DNA of 64,000 nt from JBDTNL01 sp039933785 (GTDB taxonomy: Bacteria > Acidobacteriota > Thermoanaerobaculia > Multivoradales > JAGPDF01). The translations under genes and the position numbers were made by a program. The notes under the pieces were generated by a model that saw nothing but the letters and a program-made list of their open reading frames with translations, had not been told where the DNA came from and ran no database searches. This document shows positions 5,769 through 14,798 of the stretch, piece after piece. Location of the stretch: assembly GCA_039933785.1 (NCBI GenBank), contig JBDTNL010000002.1:1-64000 (forward strand), read 5' to 3'. How positions within the stretch are numbered: the first letter of the stretch is position 1; the number at the start of each line of letters is the position of its first letter.

Positions 5769-8700
5769 TCAGTGCGCGCGAAGGCGGACGATCGCGAGAG
5801 CGACGATGCCCGCCGCAAGAAGGAGCAGGCCCAGGCCTCCGAGTGTGGGGATGTCGTGGGCGGTGCTGGTGAGGATCGGGGTGGTATCTGACGCGGTGTT
5901 GTTGCTGAGATCCGCATCCGGGCCTTGCGCGCCGTCGTCCGCGATCGACGTGGTGTTGAGAATGGCAGTCGCCGTCGTCGGGGATTCGATGGTGACGGCA
6001 AAGAGCGCCTCGCCGGCGAGCGCCTTGGCGAGGGCGCCGAGGGTGAGCGTGCAGGTCGAGCTCGCGCTGCCGTCGGGCGTGCAGCTCCAGCCCGCGGTCG
6101 AGGAGGCGGCATTGAAGGTGGTGTGGGCGGGTACGGTCTCGGTCAGCACGACGCCGGTGGCGTTGCGGTTTCCGATGTTGCTGTAATCGAGGAAGTAGAC
6201 GACAGTATCGCCGGCGCGCGCGGAGACGCCGTGATCGTCCTTGGTGATGGAGAGGTTGACGGCGGTCCCAACGGGTGGTGTAACCGTAGAGCAGGTCTCA
6301 ACCGGCGCCGCACCGCCCTGGGGCTGCGTGCGACGGCGGGCTCCTGGGCCAGGGTTCGGGTTGGGATTGAACGTCGAGTCGACGCAGGCGGTGTTACCAA
6401 TCGTAGTCACGCCGGCAGGGAGCGGATCGGCGACGTGAACGACGAAGGTGAGGTTCACGGCAGAGCCGCCATTCAAGGAGCCGAGGCTGTTGGTGCAGGT
6501 AGCGCCGGCGTTGTCGTCGGGACTGCAGGACCATCCCGCAGAGCTCGAGCCCGGGAGGAACGTGGTATTCGCGGGCACGGTCTCTTTGGCGACGACGTTG
6601 TCGGCCGCGGCATTGCCGGCATTGGTGATGGCCAAGGTGTAGGTGAGATCACCGCCAGGCGCGACGGGTGTCGGGCTCGCGGTCTTGTTGATGTGCACGT
6701 CCGGTGCACCCCCGGGATTCGACACCGTGGCGCAGTTGTCGGCCGCGTTGGCGTCGTTCGGCGGTGTGGTCTGGGCACAGGCGGCGTTCGCGATCTGCGA
6801 GACACCGGCAGGCAGCGGGTTCGGAATGTTGACGGCGAAGAGCCGGTTTTCGACGGCGCCGGCGATCAGCGTGCCGATCGAGAGTTGACAAGCCGTGCCG
6901 GCAACGGCGCCGTTGGAGCAGCTCCAGCCCGGCGAGCTCGATGCGGAGTTGAACGTGGTGTTGAGCGGCACGGTCTCCTGCAGCACCACGCCGGAGCCGT
7001 CCTGGTCGCCGTTGTTGGCAACGACCAGTGTGTAGACGACGACAGAGCCGGGCACGAAGAAGCTGGGATTCGCTTGCTTGGTCAGCGAGATGTCCGGTTG
7101 TCCGCTCGAGGGTGTGGAGACGGATCCGCAATCGTTGGCGGGATTGGCGTCATCCGACGGAGGTGTCGGATGGGCGCACGCCGTGTTGCCGATCGCGGTG
7201 ACCCCGGACGGCAATGGGTTGTCGACCAGGACCGTAAAGATCTTCGAACCCGATGCGCTGCCGGCGAGGGCGCCGACGCTATTCGTACAGGTGGTACCTG
7301 CCGGCGAACCGTTGGCGCAGGACCAGCCGGCAGACGATCCGGTGGTCGTGAACGATGTGTTGTTCGGCACAGCCTCGGTGAGCACAACCGCGCTGGCGGA
7401 GGCGTTGCCGTTGTTCTGGTAGTTGAGGGTATAGACCAACGCCTGGCCGGGCGCCACGGGCGATGGGGTTGCGGTCTTGGTGAGCACCATGTCGGGGTGG
7501 CCGCTCGCGGGCGTCGTCACGCTCGAGCAGTCGTTGGAGGCATCGCTGTCGCCGGGTGCCGCGGCGCAGGCAGTGTTGCCGACGGACGTCACGCCGGCCG
7601 GCAGGGGCGAAGCTACGACGACAGCGAAGGTCTTCGAACCGGAGCCGCCGGCGGCGACGCTGCCGACGCTCAGGACGCACGCTGTGCCTGCAGGAGAGCC
7701 GTTGGCGCAGGACCAGCCTGCCGAAGAGCCGGTGGTAGTGAAGCTGGTGTTCGCCGGGACAGTCTCGTTGAGCGTGAGGCTCGGCGCGGCTCCAGTGCCC
7801 GTGTTGGCGTACGCGAGCGTGTAGGTGAGGGTGCCTCCCGCTGTGATCGGCGAAGGGCTCGCGGTCTTCGTGAGCGCGAGATTGGGACTCGCGGTCGTGG
7901 TGGTGATGGTGGAGCAGTCGTTGGCGGGGTTCGAGTCCGAGGCCGGGGGCGTCGGATGGGCGCAGGCGCTGTTCCCGATACTGGTCACCCCGGCAGGGAT
8001 CGGGGATGCCACGACCACGGCGAAGGTCTTAGACCCGGAACCCGCAGCGGCAACCGTGCCGACGGACAAGGTGCAGGCGGTGCCGGCGGGAGCTCCGTTG
8101 GCGCACGACCAACCCGCGGAGGATCCGGTGGTGGTGAAGGTGGTATTTGCCGGGACGGTCTCACTCAGAACGACGCCGGTCGCGGCAGCCGTGCCGGAGT
8201 TCGCGTAGGCGAGCGTGTAGGTGAGCGTCTGGCCCGCCGCAATCGGACTCGGCGAGGCGGTCTTGGTGAGGGTCATGTTCGGCGCCGCGGTTGGCGTCGA
8301 GGCGGATCCGCAATCGTTGGCGGGGTTGGTGTCTTCCCCCGGAGGTGTCGGCCGAGCGCAAGCGGAGTTGCCGATCTGGGTCACGCCGGCAGGAATTGGA
8401 GACGCCACGACGACAGCAAAGGTTCTGGAGCCGCTGGCCGTGGCGACAAGCGTGCCGACGTTGAGGGTGCAGGCGGAGCCTGCAGGCGCGCCGTTGGCGC
8501 AGGACCAGCCTGCGGACGACCCGGTGGTCGTGAAGGTGGTGTTCGCCGGAACCGTCTCGGACAGGATGGTGTTGCTCGAGGGGAGGTTGCCGAGGTTCTG
8601 GAAGCTCAGCGTGTAGGTGAGCGTCTGACCTGCCGCGACGGGGTTAGGAAGAGCGCTCTTGCTCAGGGTCATGTTGGGCCCGCCGACAGGTGTTGAAGTC

Positions 8701-10016
8701 GTCGAGCAGTTGTTGGCGGGGTTGGAGTCGGAGCCGGTGGTCGACGAGCAGGCGGAGTTGCCGATCGTCGTGACACCTGCAGGAATGGGAGACGCGACGA
8801 CGGCTGCGAAGGCGCGGGAGCCGCTGCCGCCGGCGGCGACAGTGCCGACGGAAAGGGTACAGGTGCTGCCTGCAGGGGCGCCGTTGGCGCAGGACCAGCC
8901 TGCGGAGGAGCCGGTGGTAGTGAACGTGGTGTTGGCCGGAACGGTCTCCGTGAGTACGACGCCGGGAGCGCTTGCACCGCCGATATTCGAGTAGGCGAGC
9001 GTCGAGATGAGTGTTTGTCCGGCCGCAATCGGGCTCGGACCGCTCGTCTTCGTGAGCGCCATGTTGGGCTGCGGTGGCGGACAGGGATTGGCAACAGTGA
9101 TCACGATCTGGTTGGTCTTGAGGTTGAAGCCGTCCGTCGTGTGCGCGATGCCATCGACGATCAAGGTCGAGGTCGTGCCGACGACGTGGATCAGGAAGTC
9201 GACATCGCCCACGCGGCCCTGGTTGGGGGAAATAAGCGTGGGGCAGTTGACGTTGGCGTGGAGGAAGTTGTCGCCAGTGTTCTGGCCATTGACGATGATG
9301 AGTGGGTTGCAGGTCGTGAGGAACGTGTTGGTGGCGGCGGAGCCGCCCGAGAATGCCCAACCTTGGCTAGTGGTGGTATCGGGAACCTGTGGCGCGACAA
9401 AGAAGTCGTCGACGAGCCCCGTCTGTTGGACGTTTTGAGCAAGGCTTCCCGCGTCGATGAATCCGGTGATGTGGATCTCGTCGTTGCAGCTGATCTGACC
9501 ATCGCCGTCGTGGTCGACGAGTGCGCCTTGGATGAGGCTCACGTGGGTGTAGGTCGTGGGCAGCGAGTTCGACCGGCAGTTGTTGGCGGGCGTTACGTCT
9601 CCAGGAGCGGAGGCGCAGGCCGTGTTGGCAATAGGCCCAGGGTCGGAGGAGGGCGGGTAGAGGTAGAGCGCAGTTACGGCGAAATTGCGGACGGCTGAGG
9701 CGCCGGCTCCGAGGGCGCCGACGGCGTTTGTGCAGACGGTTCCTGCGACGGCACCGTTGGCGCAGCTCCAGCCCGCGCTCGAGCCCGCCGTCTTGAAGAT
9801 CGTGCCTGAGGGCACGGTATCGCTGACGGCGACGCCTGCGGCGGCGGTCGAGCCGATGTTGGTGACGGTCAGGGCGTAGACGTAGCTCTCCTGCGCATCG
9901 ACGGCACCGGTGGACGGCGCCTGGCTCAGGGTTACGTCCACGGCGGCGAAGGCCGTTCGCGCGAGAAGAAATGTTGCGATTGCGGCGAGTTGTACGAACC
10001 TGAGAAGTTTCGGCAC
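5769..10016 (-). CDS. Giant secreted DUF11-repeat surface protein with IPTL-CTERM-like tail
   Basis: A 1415-residue exported protein. The GTG at 10016 is preferred to an upstream ATG because AAGGAG lies nine bases before it and it gives a good signal peptide (to about residue 25, RTAFAA). Nine DUF11 repeats follow, each with an LTKT.SPSP..AGQ start, an ETVPANTTF strand and a GSSAGWSC.NG turn with two Cys. Between repeats 1 and 2 is a ~160-residue insert with a calcium-type loop DHDGDGQISCND. The C-terminus has HDIPTLGGLGLLLLAAG, a membrane helix and RLRAH, matching IPTL-CTERM sorting tails. It is probably a processed, surface-anchored stalk or adhesin. Confidence 0.9.
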   Translation of the reverse strand: MPKLLRFVQLAAIATFLLARTAFAAVDVTLSQAPSTGAVDAQESYVYALTVTNIGSTAAAGVAVSDTVPSGTIFKTAGSSAGWSCANGAVAGTVCTNAVGALGAGASAVRNFAVTALYLYPPSSDPGPIANTACASAPGDVTPANNCRSNSLPTTYTHVSLIQGALVDHDGDGQISCNDEIHITGFIDAGSLAQNVQQTGLVDDFFVAPQVPDTTTSQGWAFSGGSAATNTFLTTCNPLIIVNGQNTGDNFLHANVNCPTLISPNQGRVGDVDFLIHVVGTTSTLIVDGIAHTTDGFNLKTNQIVITVANPCPPPQPNMALTKTSGPSPIAAGQTLISTLAYSNIGGASAPGVVLTETVPANTTFTTTGSSAGWSCANGAPAGSTCTLSVGTVAAGGSGSRAFAAVVASPIPAGVTTIGNSACSSTTGSDSNPANNCSTTSTPVGGPNMTLSKSALPNPVAAGQTLTYTLSFQNLGNLPSSNTILSETVPANTTFTTTGSSAGWSCANGAPAGSACTLNVGTLVATASGSRTFAVVVASPIPAGVTQIGNSACARPTPPGEDTNPANDCGSASTPTAAPNMTLTKTASPSPIAAGQTLTYTLAYANSGTAAATGVVLSETVPANTTFTTTGSSAGWSCANGAPAGTACTLSVGTVAAAGSGSKTFAVVVASPIPAGVTSIGNSACAHPTPPASDSNPANDCSTITTTTASPNLALTKTASPSPITAGGTLTYTLAYANTGTGAAPSLTLNETVPANTSFTTTGSSAGWSCANGSPAGTACVLSVGSVAAGGSGSKTFAVVVASPLPAGVTSVGNTACAAAPGDSDASNDCSSVTTPASGHPDMVLTKTATPSPVAPGQALVYTLNYQNNGNASASAVVLTEAVPNNTSFTTTGSSAGWSCANGSPAGTTCTNSVGALAGSASGSKIFTVLVDNPLPSGVTAIGNTACAHPTPPSDDANPANDCGSVSTPSSGQPDISLTKQANPSFFVPGSVVVYTLVVANNGDQDGSGVVLQETVPLNTTFNSASSSPGWSCSNGAVAGTACQLSIGTLIAGAVENRLFAVNIPNPLPAGVSQIANAACAQTTPPNDANAADNCATVSNPGGAPDVHINKTASPTPVAPGGDLTYTLAITNAGNAAADNVVAKETVPANTTFLPGSSSAGWSCSPDDNAGATCTNSLGSLNGGSAVNLTFVVHVADPLPAGVTTIGNTACVDSTFNPNPNPGPGARRRTQPQGGAAPVETCSTVTPPVGTAVNLSITKDDHGVSARAGDTVVYFLDYSNIGNRNATGVVLTETVPAHTTFNAASSTAGWSCTPDGSASSTCTLTLGALAKALAGEALFAVTIESPTTATAILNTTSIADDGAQGPDADLSNNTASDTTPILTSTAHDIPTLGGLGLLLLAAGIVALAIVRLRAH

Positions 10017-10084
10017 GAGGGTGTTCTCCTTTAGTGGCGAGTCGTTGACTATGTAGGTATGGCTATCCATGGGCTCAGTGGCGG

Positions 10085-10948
10085 TTAGGAGGCCGCTGTG
10101 ATGCGTGCTTCGAGCAGCACGCGGAGTTGCGACCGGGCGACCTTGGGTTGTGGCAGATCGGCACCCAGGGCAGAGAAGAGGGCCTCTGCAAGAGGAGGTG
10201 CGAGGGTGCCGAGCGCGTAGCCGTGGGCGGCGCTCTTCGGTTTCTTCGCCGCCTTCATGGCGCGCTCGACCGCACCGCGAGAGATGGCGACGCGTGAGCT
10301 GCGCGCGTCCGCAAGGAGCCTTTGCTGCGTGGTGGGACTGAGGCTCTTGAACTGATTCGCCGTCTCGGGAGATTCGAGAAGGCCCTCATTGAAAGCGTCC
10401 AGAGCAATGCCGCTGAGCTTGCGGAGGCCGAGCATTTTCGAGAGCTTGGACGGAGGCCAGCCGTAGTGCGAGGCGAAGTCGGCATCTTGACCCTGGAAGT
10501 CAGCGCGCAGGCTTACGATCGCGGTGTACTCCTCGCGAAGACTTAGGTTTCGGCGGTGGATGTTGGCGCTCAGCGCCCGCATAAGGACATCTAGGGGGCT
10601 GACGTCGGGTGGCAGTACGACAGCATTGATCGCGGGCAGCTGCGCGACACCGTGGGCCCGCCAGCGACACTCACCATCGACGATCGTGAAGCGTTGCGGA
10701 TCCTCAGTGGCGTGAACGATGATCGGCTGTTGGAGGCCGATCTGCCGAATCGAAGCAGCGAGGAAAGCAACGTGCTCGTTCGCGGCACGGCGCTCCTCAG
10801 GCGTCGCCTCATCCGTGAAGGAACGACGCGGCTGTTTGGGATTCGGGGCGATGGCGTCGATCGGAACACGCCGCACATCCATCACGCCTTCACGGATCGC
10901 TTTGGCGGCTAGTCGGTCGAGTACTGAGGTACTTTGGGGATCAGTCAT
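10085..10948 (-). CDS. parB: ParB-family partition protein
   Basis: A 287-residue ParB/Spo0J-family protein. The ParB N-terminal domain lies at about residues 25-125, with PIDAIAPNPKQPRRSF (box I) and GECRWRAH (box II), followed by a helical DNA-binding region (LSLREEYTAIVSL, PPSKLSKMLGLRKL). Together with ParA it should segregate or stabilise the element when it is excised or replicating. The start at 10948 overlaps the end of parA by eight bases, so the two are coupled. Whether a parS site exists could not be decided. Confidence 0.92.
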   Translation of the reverse strand: MTDPQSTSVLDRLAAKAIREGVMDVRRVPIDAIAPNPKQPRRSFTDEATPEERRAANEHVAFLAASIRQIGLQQPIIVHATEDPQRFTIVDGECRWRAHGVAQLPAINAVVLPPDVSPLDVLMRALSANIHRRNLSLREEYTAIVSLRADFQGQDADFASHYGWPPSKLSKMLGLRKLSGIALDAFNEGLLESPETANQFKSLSPTTQQRLLADARSSRVAISRGAVERAMKAAKKPKSAAHGYALGTLAPPLAEALFSALGADLPQPKVARSQLRVLLEARITAAS

Positions 10949-11693
10949 TGATGAGTCCTCGGCAGACGATCTGCCATTGACCGCGGATCTCTTGCGGTGC
11001 GGGCCGAAGACGCTTCGACGCGTCAAGATTTTGGTAGGCCCACACCGGCAGACCGGCGGCAGTCGATTGAGAGACCCAGCCGGAGGCTCGCAAATACGGC
11101 TGCTTGAGGTCATAGGTGAGCAGCAGTTCTGCGAGAGATGTGCGCGAGGCGCGGACGTGGCGGGTGTAGCGGTTGATGAGGAAGCGCGTAACGAGAGACG
11201 GATTGACGACGCGAGCTTTTGCGACGATGTCATCGATGCTCGCGTGACCGCGCACGCGGACGGTCAAGGGATCGGGAGTGATCGGAACGACGAGCCGATC
11301 CGCCCAGAAGAAAGGGGCGACAAAGACATCAGACATGGATGGCGGCGTATCGATGACGGCCACGTCGTAGGGCAGTGAGCGGAGCGCATCCCGTTGCTGG
11401 ATCGCATCGCTAAAATTGGGGCCATCCAAGTACCGGTGCCCGTGGAGGAGCGCTAAGCCTCCCGGTGTCACGATTGGGTCGAGAGATCCGCCACGCTGGA
11501 AGAGTGCGGAGGCGCCGCCCCGGCGCTTGTTGATCGCGACATCGCCGGACAGGAGTTGACTGGCGTTGCCCTGGGAATCGAGGTCAACAACAAGGACCCG
11601 ATGACCGAGGTCCTTCGCGGCCCACGCCAGGTGAAGAGCGACGGTGGTCTTGCCGACACCGCCCTTCTGATTGGTGACAACAAAGACCTTCAT
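10941..11693 (-). CDS. parA: ParA-family partition ATPase
   Basis: A 250-residue ParA/MinD-type ATPase. The deviant Walker A KGGVGKTT is at residues 10-17, LVVDLDSQGNAS at about 34-45, and the Walker B-like VAVIDTPPS follows. There is no N-terminal HTH, so it is of the short type. Its ATG overlaps the stop of trbI in an ATGA (11690-11693), placing partition genes directly at the end of the mating-pair operon, and its stop overlaps parB. The known role is nucleotide-driven positioning of ParB-bound DNA. Confidence 0.94.
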   Translation of the reverse strand: MKVFVVTNQKGGVGKTTVALHLAWAAKDLGHRVLVVDLDSQGNASQLLSGDVAINKRRGGASALFQRGGSLDPIVTPGGLALLHGHRYLDGPNFSDAIQQRDALRSLPYDVAVIDTPPSMSDVFVAPFFWADRLVVPITPDPLTVRVRGHASIDDIVAKARVVNPSLVTRFLINRYTRHVRASRTSLAELLLTYDLKQPYLRASGWVSQSTAAGLPVWAYQNLDASKRLRPAPQEIRGQWQIVCRGLIND

Positions 11694-13045
11694 GGAGCGG
11701 CTGTGGCTCTCAGAGGCAGCGAGTAGGGTCGACCGAAGAGCATGTCGGCGGTGACTTCGACGTTGAAGAGATATCCAGGGCGAATCTCGAGCGTGGGCTG
11801 GACGCTCAGCTGACGCTGGAGAAGGGAGGACGTTACGTTCGCGAGCTCCTGGCCGACCGCAGCCGCAGCGATTTGGGTCGCCGAGGGCGCGCGCCCGTCG
11901 GCGGACTGCTGGGGTTGGGAAAGCTGTAGAGCGGCGGAGATGGCCGACAGAAGGAGCGCGTGTCCAAACACGCTGGCGAAGTGCGTGTTCACGCGGTCCG
12001 AGAGGCCCGCGGCGGCCGCAAGGTCCGCTCCCGGCATGCCACGAAGGTCGATGCTCGTTCCGTCCGGGAAGAGCAAGCGATTCCAGGCAAGCAGGACGCG
12101 CTTCTGGCCGTAGGCAATGCGGTTGTCGTACTCGCCGATCAACCGGGACCCTTGCGGAATCAACAGGTGATGCCCCGTGGTCGAGTCGTAGACGTCGCGC
12201 CGGACCGTGGCTGTTGCCTGGCCCGGCAGATCGGAGTTGACGCCGGTCAACAGGATCGCCGGGATCAAGGTGCCGGTGTGCAGCGTGAAACGGCCGGGAG
12301 CCTGCTGCGGTGTGGCGTCCAGGGCGGTGGCGGAGCCCTTGGAGGCTTCGCGCGCGAGGAAGTTATCCTTGCGCTTCAAGTAGTCGGCCTCGGCCGACGT
12401 GGGCTGTTGACCGATCTCAGGGATCTTGAAGTCGGGCATCTTGAAGTCCGGCATCGGCGGCATGGCGGGCACTCCGTCACGGCTCCTCGGGGCCCGCGAG
12501 TCGTCGAGGTCGCGGCCGGAGGCGGTGTTGAAGCCCGCAGGGACGAGACCGGAGGCCATCGCGCGCTCGAGCGCGGCTTGGGTCTGGTTGATCGCGGGTT
12601 GGCGCGGGCCAGCACCCTCGGGATACGCCGCCTCTGCGGCGTCGTAGCCGGGAGGCGTCAGCTGGCGGCCGAGAGGATTGGCCGCAAACGGTGCCTGCCC
12701 CGGTTGGCCATCGAACGCGCCGGGAGGCAGCGACGGCGGGTATCCGGAAGCGCTCGCGATGTTTTGCCGCTCCTGGGATAGGCGCTGTTCGTTCTCGCCG
12801 AGCTTTCGCTTGGCGTTCTCGATGACTTGCTGGAGCTGCGCGAGGGCAGCCTTTTCATCGGGGTTGGTGGGTGTCGCGACCGAATGCTGTGGCTGCGCAA
12901 TTGGGCTCTTGCGAACGAGCAAGGCAGCGCCGATCCAGAAGATGCCGGCGACAGAGACGACCGCAATGACCAGGGCATTTCGGTTCAGCCGCTTGGTTGG
13001 CGGCTGGGGTTGGGCCTGAGGATCGATCGAGGGGGTGTCGGACAT
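11690..13045 (-). CDS. trbI: TrbI/VirB10-like conjugation channel protein
   Basis: A 451-residue VirB10/TrbI-family (PF03743) protein that links inner and outer membranes in the type IV secretion channel. There is a short cytoplasmic N-terminus, one membrane helix at about 26-45 (ALVIAVVSVAGIFWIGAALL), a coiled-coil part (KAALAQLQQVIENAKRKL), a Pro-rich periplasmic linker, and the conserved C-terminal beta-barrel region (LHTGTLIPAILLTGVNSDLPG, LIPQGSRLIGEYD). AAAGGAG lies seven bases before the ATG. It is the last trb gene, overlapping parA by 4 bases. Confidence 0.95.
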   Translation of the reverse strand: MSDTPSIDPQAQPQPPTKRLNRNALVIAVVSVAGIFWIGAALLVRKSPIAQPQHSVATPTNPDEKAALAQLQQVIENAKRKLGENEQRLSQERQNIASASGYPPSLPPGAFDGQPGQAPFAANPLGRQLTPPGYDAAEAAYPEGAGPRQPAINQTQAALERAMASGLVPAGFNTASGRDLDDSRAPRSRDGVPAMPPMPDFKMPDFKIPEIGQQPTSAEADYLKRKDNFLAREASKGSATALDATPQQAPGRFTLHTGTLIPAILLTGVNSDLPGQATATVRRDVYDSTTGHHLLIPQGSRLIGEYDNRIAYGQKRVLLAWNRLLFPDGTSIDLRGMPGADLAAAAGLSDRVNTHFASVFGHALLLSAISAALQLSQPQQSADGRAPSATQIAAAAVGQELANVTSSLLQRQLSVQPTLEIRPGYLFNVEVTADMLFGRPYSLPLRATAAP

Positions 13046-13077
13046 GCACGGTCTCCTTTCGAGAGCGATTGGCGCGG

Positions 13078-14061
13078 TCAGTGCGACTCGCGGGAGATAT
13101 CGACCGTGGTTTGGCGGCGACCGCTCCCCACGACGAGCTGGAGACGGTCGTAGAGGCCGTCTGCGACGTACCAGAGCCCATCGGGCGAGGTACGGTAGTT
13201 GAGCGCTGCGGTTGAATCGTTCACCTGGGCCATCAGCACGGGCGCATCGCTCGAGCGAATGGCCGGCGGAAACTTGATGTAGGTGTGGGCACCGTCGTCA
13301 AGAATCAGCGTCGGTAGCCACGACACGTGCCCCTTGGTGGCGAGCTTGTAGTCGTAGTGGAAGGTCGAGGGGTCCGCGCTGGAAAACGAGACCGACGCGG
13401 CTGCGGCGCGCCGCGACGTCGCGAGCGCCTGGAGTTCCTCATTGCTGGTCCATTGCTGGACCATGTCCCCGGGGAAATAGAAGCCGACCGCGTGAGAATA
13501 CGGCGAGATCGAGGCCTGATCTTTCGGCGGCGAGTTGAGGCCCAGGTGGTAGGTCCGCCGCGTGGTTGAGACGATGAGGTTGGTTGCAATGCCAAAGTCC
13601 TTCGGCTTCACGATGACGTGGGGTGTCAGGTTGGTCGGCTCGCCGGAGTTGAGCGGGCTCGCCGTCCAGCGTTCCGAGTCGCCGATCGCGACACCAAGAA
13701 TCGATTCCCCAGCTTGAAGCTCGATGTCGCACGCTCGCAGGGGCTCGCACTCGACGATCGGCTGGGACTCGCCGAAGGGATATCGAACGACATTGCTCTT
13801 GGCGATGATCGGCGGCTTCTGCCCAGCGCGAAGGAGGGCAGCACCCTGGATCTCGTCCGGAGTACGGGTGACCGGGGCCGTGGCCGGCGCTATCGCGACG
13901 ACCGGCGCTTCGGGAATCTCCGGCGCGGGCCGGGAGGCATCCTGGATGAGGTCCTTGATCAGCTGCTGGCTGTTCGGCGGCGCCGGCGAAGGCGCGCCAT
14001 CGGCAAAGGCGGCCGGGACGATCAGCAGGGCGGACACGAGGACAAGTGCTGTGCGACGCAT
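13078..14061 (-). CDS. trbG: TrbG/VirB9-like conjugation protein
   Basis: A 327-residue VirB9/TrbG-family (PF03524) protein, part of the periplasmic/outer-membrane core of the mating channel. The start at 14061 has AAAGGAG eight bases upstream and gives a signal peptide (to AAFADG, residue ~20). The frame stays open upstream, but that part runs antisense-like through trbF. The C-terminal half has the family's beta features (VSWLPTLILDDGAHTYIKFP, YRTSPDGLWYVADGLYDRL). It lies between trbF and trbI as usual. Confidence 0.94.
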   Translation of the reverse strand: MRRTALVLVSALLIVPAAFADGAPSPAPPNSQQLIKDLIQDASRPAPEIPEAPVVAIAPATAPVTRTPDEIQGAALLRAGQKPPIIAKSNVVRYPFGESQPIVECEPLRACDIELQAGESILGVAIGDSERWTASPLNSGEPTNLTPHVIVKPKDFGIATNLIVSTTRRTYHLGLNSPPKDQASISPYSHAVGFYFPGDMVQQWTSNEELQALATSRRAAAASVSFSSADPSTFHYDYKLATKGHVSWLPTLILDDGAHTYIKFPPAIRSSDAPVLMAQVNDSTAALNYRTSPDGLWYVADGLYDRLQLVVGSGRRQTTVDISRESH

Positions 14062-14087
14062 GGTGGTTCTCCTTTGAAGGTGCGGCG

Positions 14088-14795
14088 TTATTGGTTGGTG
14101 CGGGTCCAGTTGATGGACACGATGTAGAGGCCGAGAGGGTTGTCGAGAATCTTTTCGGCGTCCGTCGGAGGATTGACCTCGGTCGTGAGCGCTGCCTGCC
14201 AATGCTCCTCGGTGGGTCGCTGCGTGAGCGTCGTCGAGTGGAGCTCGCGCCACTGGACCTGCCAGGTCTTCGGAGAGAGCCGAAGGACGCTTGTCACTTG
14301 CACCGCGACGGTCTCGGTCTTTGCGCGTTCGAGCGGGTTGTTGGTACGGAAGTAGTTGCTGAGGAAGAGCTGCGCGTCGCCGGCGACGTACGGGTAGGCG
14401 CGAGAGATATTGACAACCTGCGCCTGGGGATCCGCGAAGACGGCGCGGATGTTGTAGATGAAGATCGCGAGCTGATAGCGATAGAGCCGCTCCGCGGGCT
14501 CCTTGAGCTGGTCGGCGGGCCCGAAGGCGACCGCCTGGCCGAGCTTGTCCATCTCGACTACGTAGGGCGTGATCTTGGTTTGCGATGCGAGCCAAAAGAG
14601 GGCCGCAGCGAGGAGCGAGTCCAGGACGATGAGCGCGAACGCCATGAGCATCCAGTTGTGCGCCCTGCGGGCGAGCGTGCCGTAGCGCTCGTCCCACACA
14701 CCGCGGGCCTTCAGCCAAGCGGATCCCTCGCCCTCGGGTGAGCTGCTCGGGCCGATCACTGAAGCCCTTGGACTGGCAACGGCACGAAGCACCAT
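14088..14795 (-). CDS. trbF: TrbF/VirB8-like conjugation protein
   Basis: A 235-residue VirB8/TrbF-family inner-membrane protein that scaffolds assembly of the channel. A cytoplasmic stretch with ARGVWDERYGTLARRAHNW comes first, then one membrane helix at about 49-69, then the periplasmic NTF2-like domain (PYVVEMDKLGQAVAFGP ... WQVQWRELHSTTLTQRPTE). It starts three bases after the trbL stop. The length matches TrbF. Confidence 0.94.
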   Translation of the reverse strand: MVLRAVASPRASVIGPSSSPEGEGSAWLKARGVWDERYGTLARRAHNWMLMAFALIVLDSLLAAALFWLASQTKITPYVVEMDKLGQAVAFGPADQLKEPAERLYRYQLAIFIYNIRAVFADPQAQVVNISRAYPYVAGDAQLFLSNYFRTNNPLERAKTETVAVQVTSVLRLSPKTWQVQWRELHSTTLTQRPTEEHWQAALTTEVNPPTDAEKILDNPLGLYIVSINWTRTNQ

Positions 14796-14798
14796 GGC

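Noticed and set aside
5925..8696. Long open frame (923 codons) on the plus strand inside the DUF11 gene
   Set aside because: It is antisense to nine near-identical repeats. The repetitive high-G+C sequence keeps the opposite frame open, its product is a low-complexity Arg/Gly/Val-rich chain, and the minus frame has signal peptide, domain repeats, sorting tail and terminator.
5769..10016. Regular repeats that might be taken for a CRISPR array or satellite
   Set aside because: The period is several hundred bases, not about 60, the units are coding DUF11 domains in frame, and there are no short unique spacers.
14062..14718. Upstream extension of trbG to a 546-codon frame
   Set aside because: It runs through trbF in another frame with Arg-rich low-complexity sequence. 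The ATG at 14061 has a strong ribosome binding site and begins a signal peptide.
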